Assembly: GCF_040438885.1 (NCBI RefSeq)
Contig: NZ_CP159218.1
Span: forward strand, 1,922,001 to 1,986,000
Direction: 5' to 3'
DNA length: 64,000 bases
Source: Nakamurella sp. A5-74
GTDB taxonomy: Bacteria; Actinomycetota; Actinomycetes; Mycobacteriales; Nakamurellaceae
The number at the start of each line of letters is the position of its first letter. The stretch's first letter is position 1. This document shows, piece by piece, positions 10,331-19,431 of this stretch. A model generated the notes under the pieces. The model was given only the letters and a program-made list of their open reading frames with translations, did no database searches and was not told where the DNA came from. Both the position numbers and the translations under genes were made by a program.

Positions 10331-10795
10331 ATGGCGCCGAACCCACCGCAGCTCCCCGCTCTCGACGGTCGCTGTCATGCGCTGGGGCCTGCGGACGACA
10401 CCGCAGTCCACCTGGCTGCACTTTCCGGCCGGTCCCCAGCTGCCCGTCAGGCCGCGACCGAGCACCTGGACGCGGCGATCGCGCCCGGCGGCCGGGCCTG
10501 GCCGGTGAGCGCTGACGTCGCGCAGTACGTCAGCGATCTGCTGCTGGCCGATCTGGTGTCGGACGGCGCCACCAAGGTGGAGCTGCTCTACTTCCTCGGT
10601 CAGATCACCGAGGCCGCCGACGGTGTGGTCGCCGCCGACGACCCGGACACCGTGCTGGGTTGCCGGGCGCTGTTGGCGCAGATCCTGAGCACCGCTGAAC
10701 ACTGTGAGCGTGATGCCGAGGAGGACGTCCGGGTGGAGGCGGCAGACGCCGCGGAATCCGCCCTCGAGGTGATGGAACACCACGGCCTCGACTGA
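10331..10795 (+). CDS. conserved hypothetical protein
   Basis: Predicted soluble, acidic, largely helical protein of 154 residues with no recognised domain. It contains DVAQYVSDLLLADLVSDG and VELLYFLGQITEAADG, and ends in a Glu/Ala-rich helix (CERDAEEDVRVEAADAAE). Leucine/alanine spacing suggests a HEAT-like helical repeat, but that is a guess. It starts 58 bp after ettA on the same strand. A GGAAGGAG ribosome site precedes the ATG at 10331 by 12 nt; a GTG at 10319 abuts the site too closely to be used. It is probably co-transcribed with ettA. Function unknown. Confidence 0.7.
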   Translation: MAPNPPQLPALDGRCHALGPADDTAVHLAALSGRSPAARQAATEHLDAAIAPGGRAWPVSADVAQYVSDLLLADLVSDGATKVELLYFLGQITEAADGVVAADDPDTVLGCRALLAQILSTAEHCERDAEEDVRVEAADAAESALEVMEHHGLD

Positions 10796-10875
10796 TGCCG
10801 CGGAGGGCCCGTCCGGCAGGCTCGATGTGACGCCGCACGCAGCAGTGGCTCACTCGGTGCGGGCCCGCTGTTGAC

Positions 10876-10881
10876 TAGGCT
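10876..10881 (+). promoter_or_regulatory. candidate -10 element for gdh
   Basis: TAGGCT fits TANNNT and lies 67 nt before the gdh start codon. The implied leader is about 60 nt with a clear AGGAG ribosome site. No convincing -35 box is visible. Confidence 0.4.
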
Positions 10882-10948
10882 CGATCGCGGCCACGGAATG
10901 GTGCAACGGCGCACCGCAACCCAGGAGCCGTACCTCAGGAGCAGTGAA

Positions 10949-13900
10949 ATGATCTCACCCGCGCTTCCGCCTGCGATCGCCGATGCGGCTGCCGCCGAAC
11001 CAGGGCGGGCGGCGTTGATCGAGGAGTACTTCCGCCACCTCCCGCAGGAGGACCTGCCGGAATCCGCCGACGAGGCAGGCGCCATCGTCGACACCCACAT
11101 CCGCCTCGCCCGCAACCGACGCCCCGGCGAGTGTGCGGTCCGCGTGTTCAATCCGCGCACCCGCTCCGAGGACGCTCAGAACGTCACCGTCGTGGACATC
11201 GTCAACGACGACATGCCGCACCTCGTCGAAGCAGTCGTCGGGACGCTCACGGCGGCCGGGGTCCGGGTGTTCCGTGTCCAACATCCGATCCTGGTGGTCC
11301 GGCGGGCGGACGACGGTCTCCTGCAGGACGTCATCGGGGGTGCGCACGGTCCGTGGGCGCGCGGTCTGAGCGGCGCCGGCGAGGGGTTCGTCCGCGAATC
11401 ATGGATGCACGTACTGATCGACCGACTCGCTGATGCCGAGCGGGCCGAAGCGATCGAGGAGCAGATCGCGGCCGCCCTCGCCGACGTGCGCGCCATCGTC
11501 CAGGACTCCGGCGCGATGACTGCCGCCGTGCACGAGATCGCCGACCTGGTCAGCGCCGGCGCGATCGACGGATCCGAGTCGGGACCGGCATCCCCGGGCG
11601 ACGCCGCCGGCCCCGCCGAGGTCGTCGGTGGTCAGTTGGACGCCGCAGAGGTGGCCGACCTGCTGGACTGGCTCGCAGACGACAACATGGTCTTCCTCGG
11701 GGTCCGGGAGGAACACCGCACCGACGGTGAGAGCGCCGCGGAGAGCCTGGGTGTGCTGCGCCCCGCCGGGCCGAACTCGTCCGCGGTCGTTGATCTGAGC
11801 GTCACCGACTCGGGCGCGGACGCGACCACCATCGCCATCACCCAGGCAGGCAGAGCATCCGTCCTGAACTCCGCGGCGACCCCGTTGTGCCTGGTGCTGC
11901 GGACCCCGACCGGCGATCGCTGGCGAGTGGTGGGCGTGCTGCAACCCCGGGCGGTCGCCGCGGATCTCGCGTCCGTCCCGGTGCTGCGCCGGACGCTGGC
12001 GACCGTGCTGCACGAACTCGGTGCCTCGGCGGAATCGTTCACCGGGCAACGCGCCATCGACCTGCTCTCCGGGTATCCGCGGGCCGAGCTGTTCTGGGCC
12101 GACCCCGACCAGGTCGCCGCGCTCTGCGCCGACGTGCTGCACGGCTCCTCCCGTCGGCGACTTCGGGTGTACCTGCAGCACGACCCCCGCGGCCGGTTCG
12201 TCACCGTGCTGGTGTTCCTCGCGCGGGACCGGTGGACGACGGGCAACCGGCTACGGATGCAGGACGTGTTGCTGGAGACGTTGCACGGCACCGACATCCG
12301 ATACGGCGCGCGCGTCGGGCAGGCAGAGCTCGCGGTCGCCCAGTTCGTCGTCCAGACCGAGGCCGATCCGGTTCAGTACCGGGCCGCCGAGGAGGTGGAT
12401 CTGGACGTGCTGACTTCGCGGCTCCGGGACGTGCTGCGCAGTTGGGAGGACGACCTGCTCGCCGCGGTCTCCGGTACCGACGACGTCCTGGACACCGCGG
12501 ACGTTCTCGCCCGCTACTCCACGGCGTTCGACGAGGCCTACAAGGAGAACTACCGCGCCCAGGACGCCGTCACCGACCTGGGAATCCTGGATGCGCTGGA
12601 CGGTCCGGAGGATCTGGCGCTGACCATCTCCGTGCCCGGCCCCGAAGACGACACCGACGGCACCGACGGCAGCGACGGCACCGGGGGCACCGACGCGGCG
12701 GCCGACCGCCAGGGCCGCGCTTCCCGGGGAGCACTGCATGCACGGGTGCGGGTCGATCGGCGACTCAAGCTCTTCGTCGCGGGCCGGGCGATCAGTCTGT
12801 CCCAGGTCTTCCCGGTGCTGCAGTCGATGGGTGCCGAAGTGGTGGACGAGCACCCGTACACGGTCCGGCGCAGCGATGGAACGTCCTGCCGCATCTACGA
12901 TTTCGGGCTGGCATTCGGCCCCGCCGATCTGCCGGACGAGGCCGACCAGCTGCATGCTCGGCGTCGGTTCATCGACGCCTTCGTGGCGGCCTGGCGGGGG
13001 TGGTCGGAGACCGATGGCTTCAACCGGCTCATCCTGGGTTCGGGTCTCGACTGGCGTCAGATCGCCGTACTGCGGGCCTACTCGCACTACCTGCAGCAGA
13101 TCGGTACGCCCTACACCCAGACCTACATCCAGCAGGTGCTCAGCCAGTACGGCACGCTGGCAGCCGACCTGGCGGAGCTGTTCAGCACCCGGTTCGACCC
13201 CGAGCTGGGACTCGAGGACTCCGAGCGTGCGCAGCGCGAGCAGGAGCTGACCGCCCGGTTCGACGCCGAACTCGACTCGGTCGCCAGCCTGGATGCCGAC
13301 CGCATCCTGCGCAGCGTCCGCAGTGTCATCCTGGCCACCGATCGCACGAACGCCTACCGCGCCGGCTCAGAGGGCACGCTGGCATTCAAGCTGGTGCCCA
13401 GCAGGATCCCCGACGTACCGAAACCCGTGCCCGCGCACGAGGTCTGGGTCTACTCACCGAGCGTCGAAGGCGTGCACCTGCGGTTCGGGGACGTCGCCCG
13501 CGGTGGCCTGCGGTGGTCGGACCGCCCCGAGGACTTCCGGACCGAGATCCTAGGATTGGTCAAGGCCCAGGAGGTCAAGAACGCGGTGATCGTGCCCGTC
13601 GGGGCCAAGGGCGGGTTCGTCGTGCGCCAACCGGTACCGGCCACCGGCGACCCGCAACGTGACCGGGACGCGCAGCAGGCCACCGGGATCGCCTGCTACC
13701 AGGAGTTCATCGGTGCCCTGCTCGACGTGACCGACAACCGTGTCGAGGGCCGGATCGTGCCGCCGGAGAGCGTCGTTCGACACGACGGCGACGATCCCTA
13801 CCTCGTGGTGGCCGCCGACAAGGGCACCGCCACCTTCTCGGACATCGCCAACGCCCTCGCGGTGGAGCGCGGCTTCTGGTTGGGCGATGCGTTCGCCTCC

Positions 13901-15913
13901 GGTGGCAGCGCCGGCTACGACCACAAGGGCATGGGCATCACCGCCAGGGGGGCCTGGGAATCGGTGAAGCACCACTTCACCGACCTCGGGCTCGACACCC
14001 AGACGCAGGAGTTCACGGCCGTCGGTGTCGGCGACATGTCCGGTGACGTCTTCGGCAACGGCATGCTGCTGTCCGACCACATCCGGCTGGTCGCCGCCTT
14101 CGACCACCGGCACATCTTCGTCGACCCGGACCCGGACCACGGCACCGGTTTCGCCGAGCGCCGCAGACTGTTCGAGAAGCCCCGGTCCTCGTGGGCGGAC
14201 TACGACACGGAGTTGATCTCGGCAGGTGGGGGGGTGTTCCCGCGGACCGCGAAGAGCATCCCGGTGAGCCGTGAAGTGCGGGCAGCGCTCGGCCTCGACG
14301 ACGCCGTGACCGAATTGAGCCCTGTCGCGCTGATCAGGGCCATCCTGCAGGCCCCGGTCGATCTGCTGTGGAACGGCGGCATCGGCACGTACGTGAAGGC
14401 GTCCTCTGAGACCCAGGCGATGGTGGGGGACAAGGCCAACGACCCGGTCCGAGTGGATGCCGACCAGGTGCGGGCCCGGGTGATCGGGGAAGGCGGCAAC
14501 CTGGGCATCACCCAGCTCGGGCGGATCCAGTTCGCCCAGCTCGGGGGCCGGATCAACACCGATGCCATCGACAACTCGGCGGGCGTCGACACCTCCGACC
14601 ACGAGGTCAACATCAAGATCGCGCTGGCACCGGAGGTGGCGGCCGGGCGGCTCACCTTGCCGGAGCGGAACGAGCTGCTGGCCTCGATGACGGACGAGGT
14701 CGCCGCCCTGGTGCTGGCCGACAACATCGCCCAGAACGAGCTGCTCGGCGTTTCCAGATCCCATGCTTCGCTGATGCTCTCGGTGCACCAGCGGTTGATC
14801 CGTGCGCTGGTGTCGGCGGGTTCGCTGAACCGGGAGCTCGAGTTCCTCCCCAGCGACGAGACCATCGACGAGCGGATCGCCACGGGGCTCGGTCTGACCT
14901 CACCCGAGCTCAGCGTGCTGGTCGCGTACGTCAAGTCGCAGGCCGCCACCGAGATCCTCGGCGGCGGTCTGGCAGACGATGCCGCCTTCACCGCGGGGCT
15001 CGCCGGCTATTTCCCGTCCGCCATGCGCACCGGCTGGTCCGACGCGATCCAGCAGCATCCGCTGCGTCGGGAGATCGTCACCACCATCGCGGCGAACGAA
15101 GTGGTCAACGGCGGCGGCATCAGCTATCTGTTCCGGATCCAGGAGGAGACGGCCGCAGCCATCACCGATGGCGTCCGCGCCTATGCCGTCACCAGTACCG
15201 TCTTCGGCCTGCCTGCGCTGTGGCAGGAGATCTCCGGCCTGTCCCCGCGGGTACCGGCACCGGCCAAGGACGCGCTGCTGCTGTCGTCGCGGCGCCTGCT
15301 CGACAGGGCATCCAGGTGGTTCCTGTCGAACCGCCCGCAGCCGCTGGACGTCCGCGCGGAGACCCAGCGGTACGTGGCGGCAGCCGCGGATCTTGCGAAT
15401 CGGATGCCCGAGCTGTTGCAGGGCGTCGAGGCGGACAACGTCACCCGGGACAGCGAGCAGCTCGTCGAGCTGGGGGCGCCGCTCGAGCTGGCGGGGCGGG
15501 TCGCCCACAGCCTGTACTCCTTCAGCCTGTTGGACATCGTCGACGTCGCCGAAGCCACCGCCCGGGAGCCGGCGGAGGCCGCAGCGGTGTACTACGCGCT
15601 GTCCGCCCACCTCGACTTCGACCGGCTGCTGACGGCAGTGACGGAGTTGGAGCGCGGTGACCGGTGGCATGCCCTGGCCCGTCAGTCGGTGCGGGATGAT
15701 CTGTACCGTTCGATGCGCCTGCTGACCGCAGACGTGTTGGCCGGCAGCACATCAGCGCAGGACACGGCCGCCAAGATCGATCAGTGGGAACTCCAGAACG
15801 CGTCCCGACTGGCCCGCGCCAGGATCACCCTGACCGAGATCGCGGGTTCGGGTCAGGGCGACCTGGCGGCACTGTCGGTGGCGGCCAGGGAGTTCCGCTC
15901 CATGGTTCGTTGA
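10949..15913 (+). CDS. gdh: NAD-dependent glutamate dehydrogenase, large (GDH180-type)
   Basis: Cytosolic enzyme of 1654 residues that deaminates glutamate to 2-oxoglutarate and ammonium with NAD+. The length fits the L_180-type family (about 1600 residues), far from the 450-residue hexameric GDHs. The N-terminal third carries the regulatory domains. The central catalytic region has HLRFGDVARGGLRWSDRPED and EVKNAVIVPVGAKGGFV, which contains the substrate lysine environment, then GDMSGDVFGNGMLLSD and GEGGNLGITQLGRIQ of the Rossmann domain. Odd: a low-complexity Asp/Gly/Thr insert (TDGTDGSDGTGGTDAAAD) near residues 567-590. Start ATG has an AGGAG site 9 nt upstream. In mycobacteria Rv2476c is controlled by the FHA protein GarA; no GarA gene is in the window. 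Confidence 0.95.
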   Translation: MISPALPPAIADAAAAEPGRAALIEEYFRHLPQEDLPESADEAGAIVDTHIRLARNRRPGECAVRVFNPRTRSEDAQNVTVVDIVNDDMPHLVEAVVGTLTAAGVRVFRVQHPILVVRRADDGLLQDVIGGAHGPWARGLSGAGEGFVRESWMHVLIDRLADAERAEAIEEQIAAALADVRAIVQDSGAMTAAVHEIADLVSAGAIDGSESGPASPGDAAGPAEVVGGQLDAAEVADLLDWLADDNMVFLGVREEHRTDGESAAESLGVLRPAGPNSSAVVDLSVTDSGADATTIAITQAGRASVLNSAATPLCLVLRTPTGDRWRVVGVLQPRAVAADLASVPVLRRTLATVLHELGASAESFTGQRAIDLLSGYPRAELFWADPDQVAALCADVLHGSSRRRLRVYLQHDPRGRFVTVLVFLARDRWTTGNRLRMQDVLLETLHGTDIRYGARVGQAELAVAQFVVQTEADPVQYRAAEEVDLDVLTSRLRDVLRSWEDDLLAAVSGTDDVLDTADVLARYSTAFDEAYKENYRAQDAVTDLGILDALDGPEDLALTISVPGPEDDTDGTDGSDGTGGTDAAADRQGRASRGALHARVRVDRRLKLFVAGRAISLSQVFPVLQSMGAEVVDEHPYTVRRSDGTSCRIYDFGLAFGPADLPDEADQLHARRRFIDAFVAAWRGWSETDGFNRLILGSGLDWRQIAVLRAYSHYLQQIGTPYTQTYIQQVLSQYGTLAADLAELFSTRFDPELGLEDSERAQREQELTARFDAELDSVASLDADRILRSVRSVILATDRTNAYRAGSEGTLAFKLVPSRIPDVPKPVPAHEVWVYSPSVEGVHLRFGDVARGGLRWSDRPEDFRTEILGLVKAQEVKNAVIVPVGAKGGFVVRQPVPATGDPQRDRDAQQATGIACYQEFIGALLDVTDNRVEGRIVPPESVVRHDGDDPYLVVAADKGTATFSDIANALAVERGFWLGDAFASGGSAGYDHKGMGITARGAWESVKHHFTDLGLDTQTQEFTAVGVGDMSGDVFGNGMLLSDHIRLVAAFDHRHIFVDPDPDHGTGFAERRRLFEKPRSSWADYDTELISAGGGVFPRTAKSIPVSREVRAALGLDDAVTELSPVALIRAILQAPVDLLWNGGIGTYVKASSETQAMVGDKANDPVRVDADQVRARVIGEGGNLGITQLGRIQFAQLGGRINTDAIDNSAGVDTSDHEVNIKIALAPEVAAGRLTLPERNELLASMTDEVAALVLADNIAQNELLGVSRSHASLMLSVHQRLIRALVSAGSLNRELEFLPSDETIDERIATGLGLTSPELSVLVAYVKSQAATEILGGGLADDAAFTAGLAGYFPSAMRTGWSDAIQQHPLRREIVTTIAANEVVNGGGISYLFRIQEETAAAITDGVRAYAVTSTVFGLPALWQEISGLSPRVPAPAKDALLLSSRRLLDRASRWFLSNRPQPLDVRAETQRYVAAAADLANRMPELLQGVEADNVTRDSEQLVELGAPLELAGRVAHSLYSFSLLDIVDVAEATAREPAEAAAVYYALSAHLDFDRLLTAVTELERGDRWHALARQSVRDDLYRSMRLLTADVLAGSTSAQDTAAKIDQWELQNASRLARARITLTEIAGSGQGDLAALSVAAREFRSMVR

Positions 15914-15978
15914 CGGACGCCGGCACGGGCCGGCACCACCAGCTGCAGCACACGGCAGGATCATCACGAGGGAGCGAC

Positions 15979-16452
15979 ATGGGCCGCGAGTCGGACGGGC
16001 GGTACGTCGTCGAGGTCGGCGTTCGATGGTCGGACCTCGACCTGTTCGGCCACGTCAACAACACCCGGACGCTGACCCTCCTCGAGGAGGCGAGGGTCGA
16101 CTGGATGTTCGTCGATGCGGTGGACCGTGGGACCGAGGGGTTGTCCAGAGGGGTGGTCGTGGCCGGCATCCGGATCGACTACCGACGGCCGATCACCTTC
16201 CCGGGACCGGTCAGTGTGTCCATGGGGGTGACAGCGCTCGGTGCCGCGTCCTTCACCGTCGACTATCTCGTGCACCAGGGCGCGGAACTGGTCGTGACCG
16301 GGTCCTCCTCCCTGGTGCCGATCGACCCGCAGACTGCTCGGCCCCGGCGACTGGACGCCACCGAGCGCGCCTACCTGGGACGGTTCATCCCCGCCGAGCC
16401 GGTCGGCGCTGTCGGCGTCCGCTCCGCAGCCCGGGGATCGGCCACGCCGTGA
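15979..16452 (+). CDS. acyl-CoA thioesterase, hotdog fold
   Basis: Small cytosolic hotdog-fold protein of 157 residues, of the 4-hydroxybenzoyl-CoA thioesterase/YbgC class, which hydrolyses acyl-CoA to free acid and CoA. The motif RWSDLDLFGHVNN at about residues 17-29 contains the catalytic aspartate (Asp21) and the HVNN turn. A second strand region RIDYRRPITFPGPVSV is typical. The ribosome site GAGGGAG precedes the ATG. Its stop codon overlaps the GTG start of the next gene, so the two are translationally coupled. The gene pair follows gdh as in M. tuberculosis (Rv2475c, Rv2474c). Natural substrate unknown. Confidence 0.88.
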   Translation: MGRESDGRYVVEVGVRWSDLDLFGHVNNTRTLTLLEEARVDWMFVDAVDRGTEGLSRGVVVAGIRIDYRRPITFPGPVSVSMGVTALGAASFTVDYLVHQGAELVVTGSSSLVPIDPQTARPRRLDATERAYLGRFIPAEPVGAVGVRSAARGSATP

Positions 16453-17078
16453 GCGTCCTGGCCCCCGAGAGCACCGCCGACCGCGATGATGCCGCCGCCT
16501 TCGCCGGCCGGGTGGCCCGGTGGGATCCGCTCGGGCCGGTGCGGATCCGGCTGGACAACGAGCTGGTACGGCTGTGGGCCACCACGCCTTTCGACACCCT
16601 GGTGATGCGCGCGATCCGTGGACGGATCGAACCCTCCGACGTCACCGTGCACGCCGGGAACCTGCTCACTGCGCTCGCCGTGCAGACCGGCGCCGAGGTC
16701 GACCCCGGCACGGTGATCGACAGCCAGTGGCGGGCGCAGCTACCACCGCCCGGCGGCTTCATCGCCGTCGACACCGTGCCGGCGATGGTCCTGGGGGAGA
16801 TCGCCGACCGGGGTGTCGAGCAGGCGAAGAACAATCCGGGTCCGGCCGGCGGAGCCTCGACCGCGTTGCTGGATTCGGAGGCGATGACGGTGAGCGGCAA
16901 CGGGATGCGGGTGTTCATCCCGATGCGCGTCCTGCTCGCGTTGTCCGGCATGGGATTTGCACCGCTGGTCGCGGACGAACCGGTGAAGGTCAGCGCCACC
17001 GACGCCTGGCTGCGGCTCGATGCCCGCTTCGGCTCGGTGCTGCGGAGGCGGCACGCGTTGCTGCCACTGCTGTTCTGA
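16449..17078 (+). CDS. conserved actinobacterial protein of unknown function
   Basis: Protein of 209 residues with no recognised domain. It begins with GTG at 16449 in a GTGA overlap with the thioesterase stop codon, evidence of translational coupling and of the start choice. Visible stretches include WDPLGPVRIRLDNELVRLW, TPFDTLVMRAIRGRIEPSDV and SQWRAQLPPPGGFIAVDTVP. No signal peptide or membrane segment is apparent. It occupies the position of Rv2474c beside the Rv2475c-like thioesterase and gdh, so a role in the same acyl-CoA or amino-acid context is likely but unproven. Confidence 0.8.
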   Translation: MSVLAPESTADRDDAAAFAGRVARWDPLGPVRIRLDNELVRLWATTPFDTLVMRAIRGRIEPSDVTVHAGNLLTALAVQTGAEVDPGTVIDSQWRAQLPPPGGFIAVDTVPAMVLGEIADRGVEQAKNNPGPAGGASTALLDSEAMTVSGNGMRVFIPMRVLLALSGMGFAPLVADEPVKVSATDAWLRLDARFGSVLRRRHALLPLLF

Positions 17079-17115
17079 GCACCATCCTCATCCCGTCGCG
17101 CCGGCAGCGCCGAAG

Positions 17116-18861
17116 TCAGTCCGTCGGCGCCGAGGCGAGGAACAATGCCGAGGAATCCACCGGCAGCAGGCCGTCGACCAGCGGGGTCGAGGTCAGCAGG
17201 ATCTCACCCGGTGGAAGTGGCACCGGACCGTCACCGGCGTTCAGCACGCCGGCCAAGCCGCCCGGATCGCGCCGGAATGCGAAGCAGCCTTCGGGTGCGC
17301 CGTACCAGGACACGGTCGAGCCGGAGAACGCCGGATGCTCGGCACGCAGTTCGATCGCTGCCCGCACCAGGTTCAGCGTCGAGTGCGGGTCGTCCAGCTG
17401 CCGTTCGACGGTCAGTGGCGCGTACTCCTGCGGTGACGGCAACCAGGTCGACGGCCCACTCGAGAAACCGAACGGCGGTTCCTGTCCCTCCCAGGGCATC
17501 GGCAACCGGATGGCGTCCCGGCCCCGTTCGGTGTGCCCGGACCGTTCCCAGGTCGGATCCTGCAGCCGATCGTCCGGCACCTCGACGTCCGGCAGGCCGA
17601 GCTCCTCGCCGTTGTACAGATAGACCGAGCCCGGCAGGGCGAGCTCCAGCAGCAATAGTGCCCTGGCCCGCAGCAGCCCACGTTCCCCGCCACCGAACCG
17701 GGTCACAGGGCGGGCGACGTCATGGTTCGAGAGCGTCCAGACGGGGGATGCCCCGACGGAGGCGGCACTGGTGAGCGTCTTCTCGATGGCCTGCTGCAGA
17801 GCAGCTGCGGTGAACTCGGACTCGATCAGCGAGAAGTCGAACGCCTGGTGCAGCTCGTCGGGACGCAGGTACGCAGCGAAACGCTCGGGCTCGGACACCC
17901 AGACCTCACCGACGGTGACCGCGTCCGGGTACTCGTCGACGACCTTGCGGATACCGCGGTGGATCTCGTGCACGCCGTCGTCGTCGAATCGCGGGTCCTC
18001 GTCGACAGTGCTCGGCACGACTCCGTGGCCGGGCTCGGCATCGGAACCGGCGGCCGCGTGATCGGCAGCAGCGGAGTCGGCAGCAGCGGAGTCGGCCGCT
18101 GCCTGCACCTGATCGAACGCTGCAGCGGAATCCTCGGGAGCGTCGGGCAGACCCGGCGGCTTGGCCATACCGTGGGCGACATCGATCCGGAACCCGTCCG
18201 CCCCACGATCGAGCCAGAAGCGCAGGGTGGCGTGCAGGTCGTCGGCGACCTCGGCATTCGTCCAGTCCAGGTCCGGCTGTTCCGGCGCGAAGATGTGCAG
18301 GTACCACTGACCCGGCGCGCCGTCCGGTCCCGGTACCCGGTGCCAGGCGGGTCCGCCGAAGACCGAGGCCCAGTTGTTGGGGGGAGCGTCCCCGCCGTCG
18401 CCTGCACCGTCGCGGAACAGGTACCTGGCACGTTCCGGAGATCCCGGCGCGGTCGGCAGCGCGTCCCGGAACCAGCGGTGTTGCTCGGAGGTGTGGTTGG
18501 GCACGACGTCGACAATCACCTTGAGGCCGCGGCCGTGGGCCTCGGCGATGAGCTCGTCGAAGTCCTGGAGGGTGCCGAACGCCGGATCGACCTCGCGGGG
18601 ATCGGACACGTCGTAGCCGGCATCGGCCATCGGGGAGCGGTAGAACGGCGTGATCCAGACCACCTGGATGCCGATCAGCTCCAGGTACCCCAGGTGCTCG
18701 GTGATACCGCGCAGATCACCGACGCCGTCGCCGTCCGAGTCGGCGAAGGAACGGATGTACACCTGATAGCCGACGGCGGTCGTCCACCAGGAGTCACTGC
18801 CCTGGTGCACGGTCTGCTGCGGGGTCTGCCCATCCTGCAGGGCGCTCTCGGGAGTCGTCAC
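17116..18861 (-). CDS. aglA: GH13 alpha-glucosidase
   Basis: Glycoside hydrolase family 13 enzyme of 581 residues, oligo-1,6/alpha-glucosidase subgroup, releasing glucose from short alpha-glucosides in the cytosol (no signal peptide). Conserved region I is DVVPNHTSEQH (about 118-128). The nucleophile Asp227 is in DGFRIDVAH, the acid/base Glu319 in VTVGEVWV and the third acid Asp380 in SNHD. Odd: an Ala/Asp/Ser insert of about 30 residues (251-281, AADSAAADSAAADHAAAG) between the nucleophile and the acid/base, encoded by short DNA repeats. Start GTG follows a CAGGAT hexamer by 8 nt, so it may be leaderless. Equivalent to Rv2471. It could degrade sugars brought in by the importer at 29.7-33.6 kb. 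Confidence 0.93.
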   Translation of the reverse strand: MTTPESALQDGQTPQQTVHQGSDSWWTTAVGYQVYIRSFADSDGDGVGDLRGITEHLGYLELIGIQVVWITPFYRSPMADAGYDVSDPREVDPAFGTLQDFDELIAEAHGRGLKVIVDVVPNHTSEQHRWFRDALPTAPGSPERARYLFRDGAGDGGDAPPNNWASVFGGPAWHRVPGPDGAPGQWYLHIFAPEQPDLDWTNAEVADDLHATLRFWLDRGADGFRIDVAHGMAKPPGLPDAPEDSAAAFDQVQAAADSAAADSAAADHAAAGSDAEPGHGVVPSTVDEDPRFDDDGVHEIHRGIRKVVDEYPDAVTVGEVWVSEPERFAAYLRPDELHQAFDFSLIESEFTAAALQQAIEKTLTSAASVGASPVWTLSNHDVARPVTRFGGGERGLLRARALLLLELALPGSVYLYNGEELGLPDVEVPDDRLQDPTWERSGHTERGRDAIRLPMPWEGQEPPFGFSSGPSTWLPSPQEYAPLTVERQLDDPHSTLNLVRAAIELRAEHPAFSGSTVSWYGAPEGCFAFRRDPGGLAGVLNAGDGPVPLPPGEILLTSTPLVDGLLPVDSSALFLASAPTD

Positions 18862-18945
18862 GACTGGTCATCCTGCCACCGGCCACACGAACCCGGCCAA
18901 TCCCGGTGGGCTGCGTGGGCTGGCTGGACGGGGTGGACCGTCCGG

Positions 18946-19431
18946 TCAGCCGGCGGAGTTCACCATGCTGTCGGCGGCCATCACCAGGTACGCCCACAGC
19001 CGGTCACGCTGCTCGGTGGTCAGTTCGACGGACTCGACGGCGCTGCCCATCGCCCGCAACCACGCGTCGCGTTCGGCGGGCCCGATGACGAACGGCGCGT
19101 GCCGCATCCGCAGCCGAGGGTGGCCGCGCAACTGCGAATACGTGCGCGGCCCGCCCCAGTACTGCTCCAGGAACATCCGCAGACGAACCTGCGCCGGTCC
19201 GAGATCCTCCTCCGGATACATCGGCCGGAGGATCGGATCCTCGGCGACCTGTTCGTAGAACCGGCGCACCAACAGCTCGAAGGTCGGGTGACCACCGACC
19301 TCGGACCAGAAGGTCTGCTCGCTGCTCGCGGGGCCGCCCTCGGTCGGCGCGGTGGTCAACGAGATCGGCATGGCGCCGGGCGGGGCAGCGAGCTGGTCCG
19401 CCTGCTGTCGTGCCTGGTCGGGAGTGCTCAT
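18946..19431 (-). CDS. glbO: group II truncated haemoglobin (HbO type)
   Basis: 2/2 globin of 161 residues that binds O2 at haem; HbO proteins are linked to respiration and to detoxification of reactive oxygen or nitrogen species. A 40-residue Pro/Thr-rich N-terminal extension precedes the globin core [44 protein letters not shown] (not quoted in full elsewhere) is the group II signature and His111 in RMRHAPF is the proximal ligand. WLRAMG carries the conserved G8 tryptophan. The ATG at 19431 overlaps the stop codon of the MscS gene (TGATG), so translation is coupled. Corresponds to Rv2470. Confidence 0.93.
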   Translation of the reverse strand: MSTPDQARQQADQLAAPPGAMPISLTTAPTEGGPASSEQTFWSEVGGHPTFELLVRRFYEQVAEDPILRPMYPEEDLGPAQVRLRMFLEQYWGGPRTYSQLRGHPRLRMRHAPFVIGPAERDAWLRAMGSAVESVELTTEQRDRLWAYLVMAADSMVNSAG

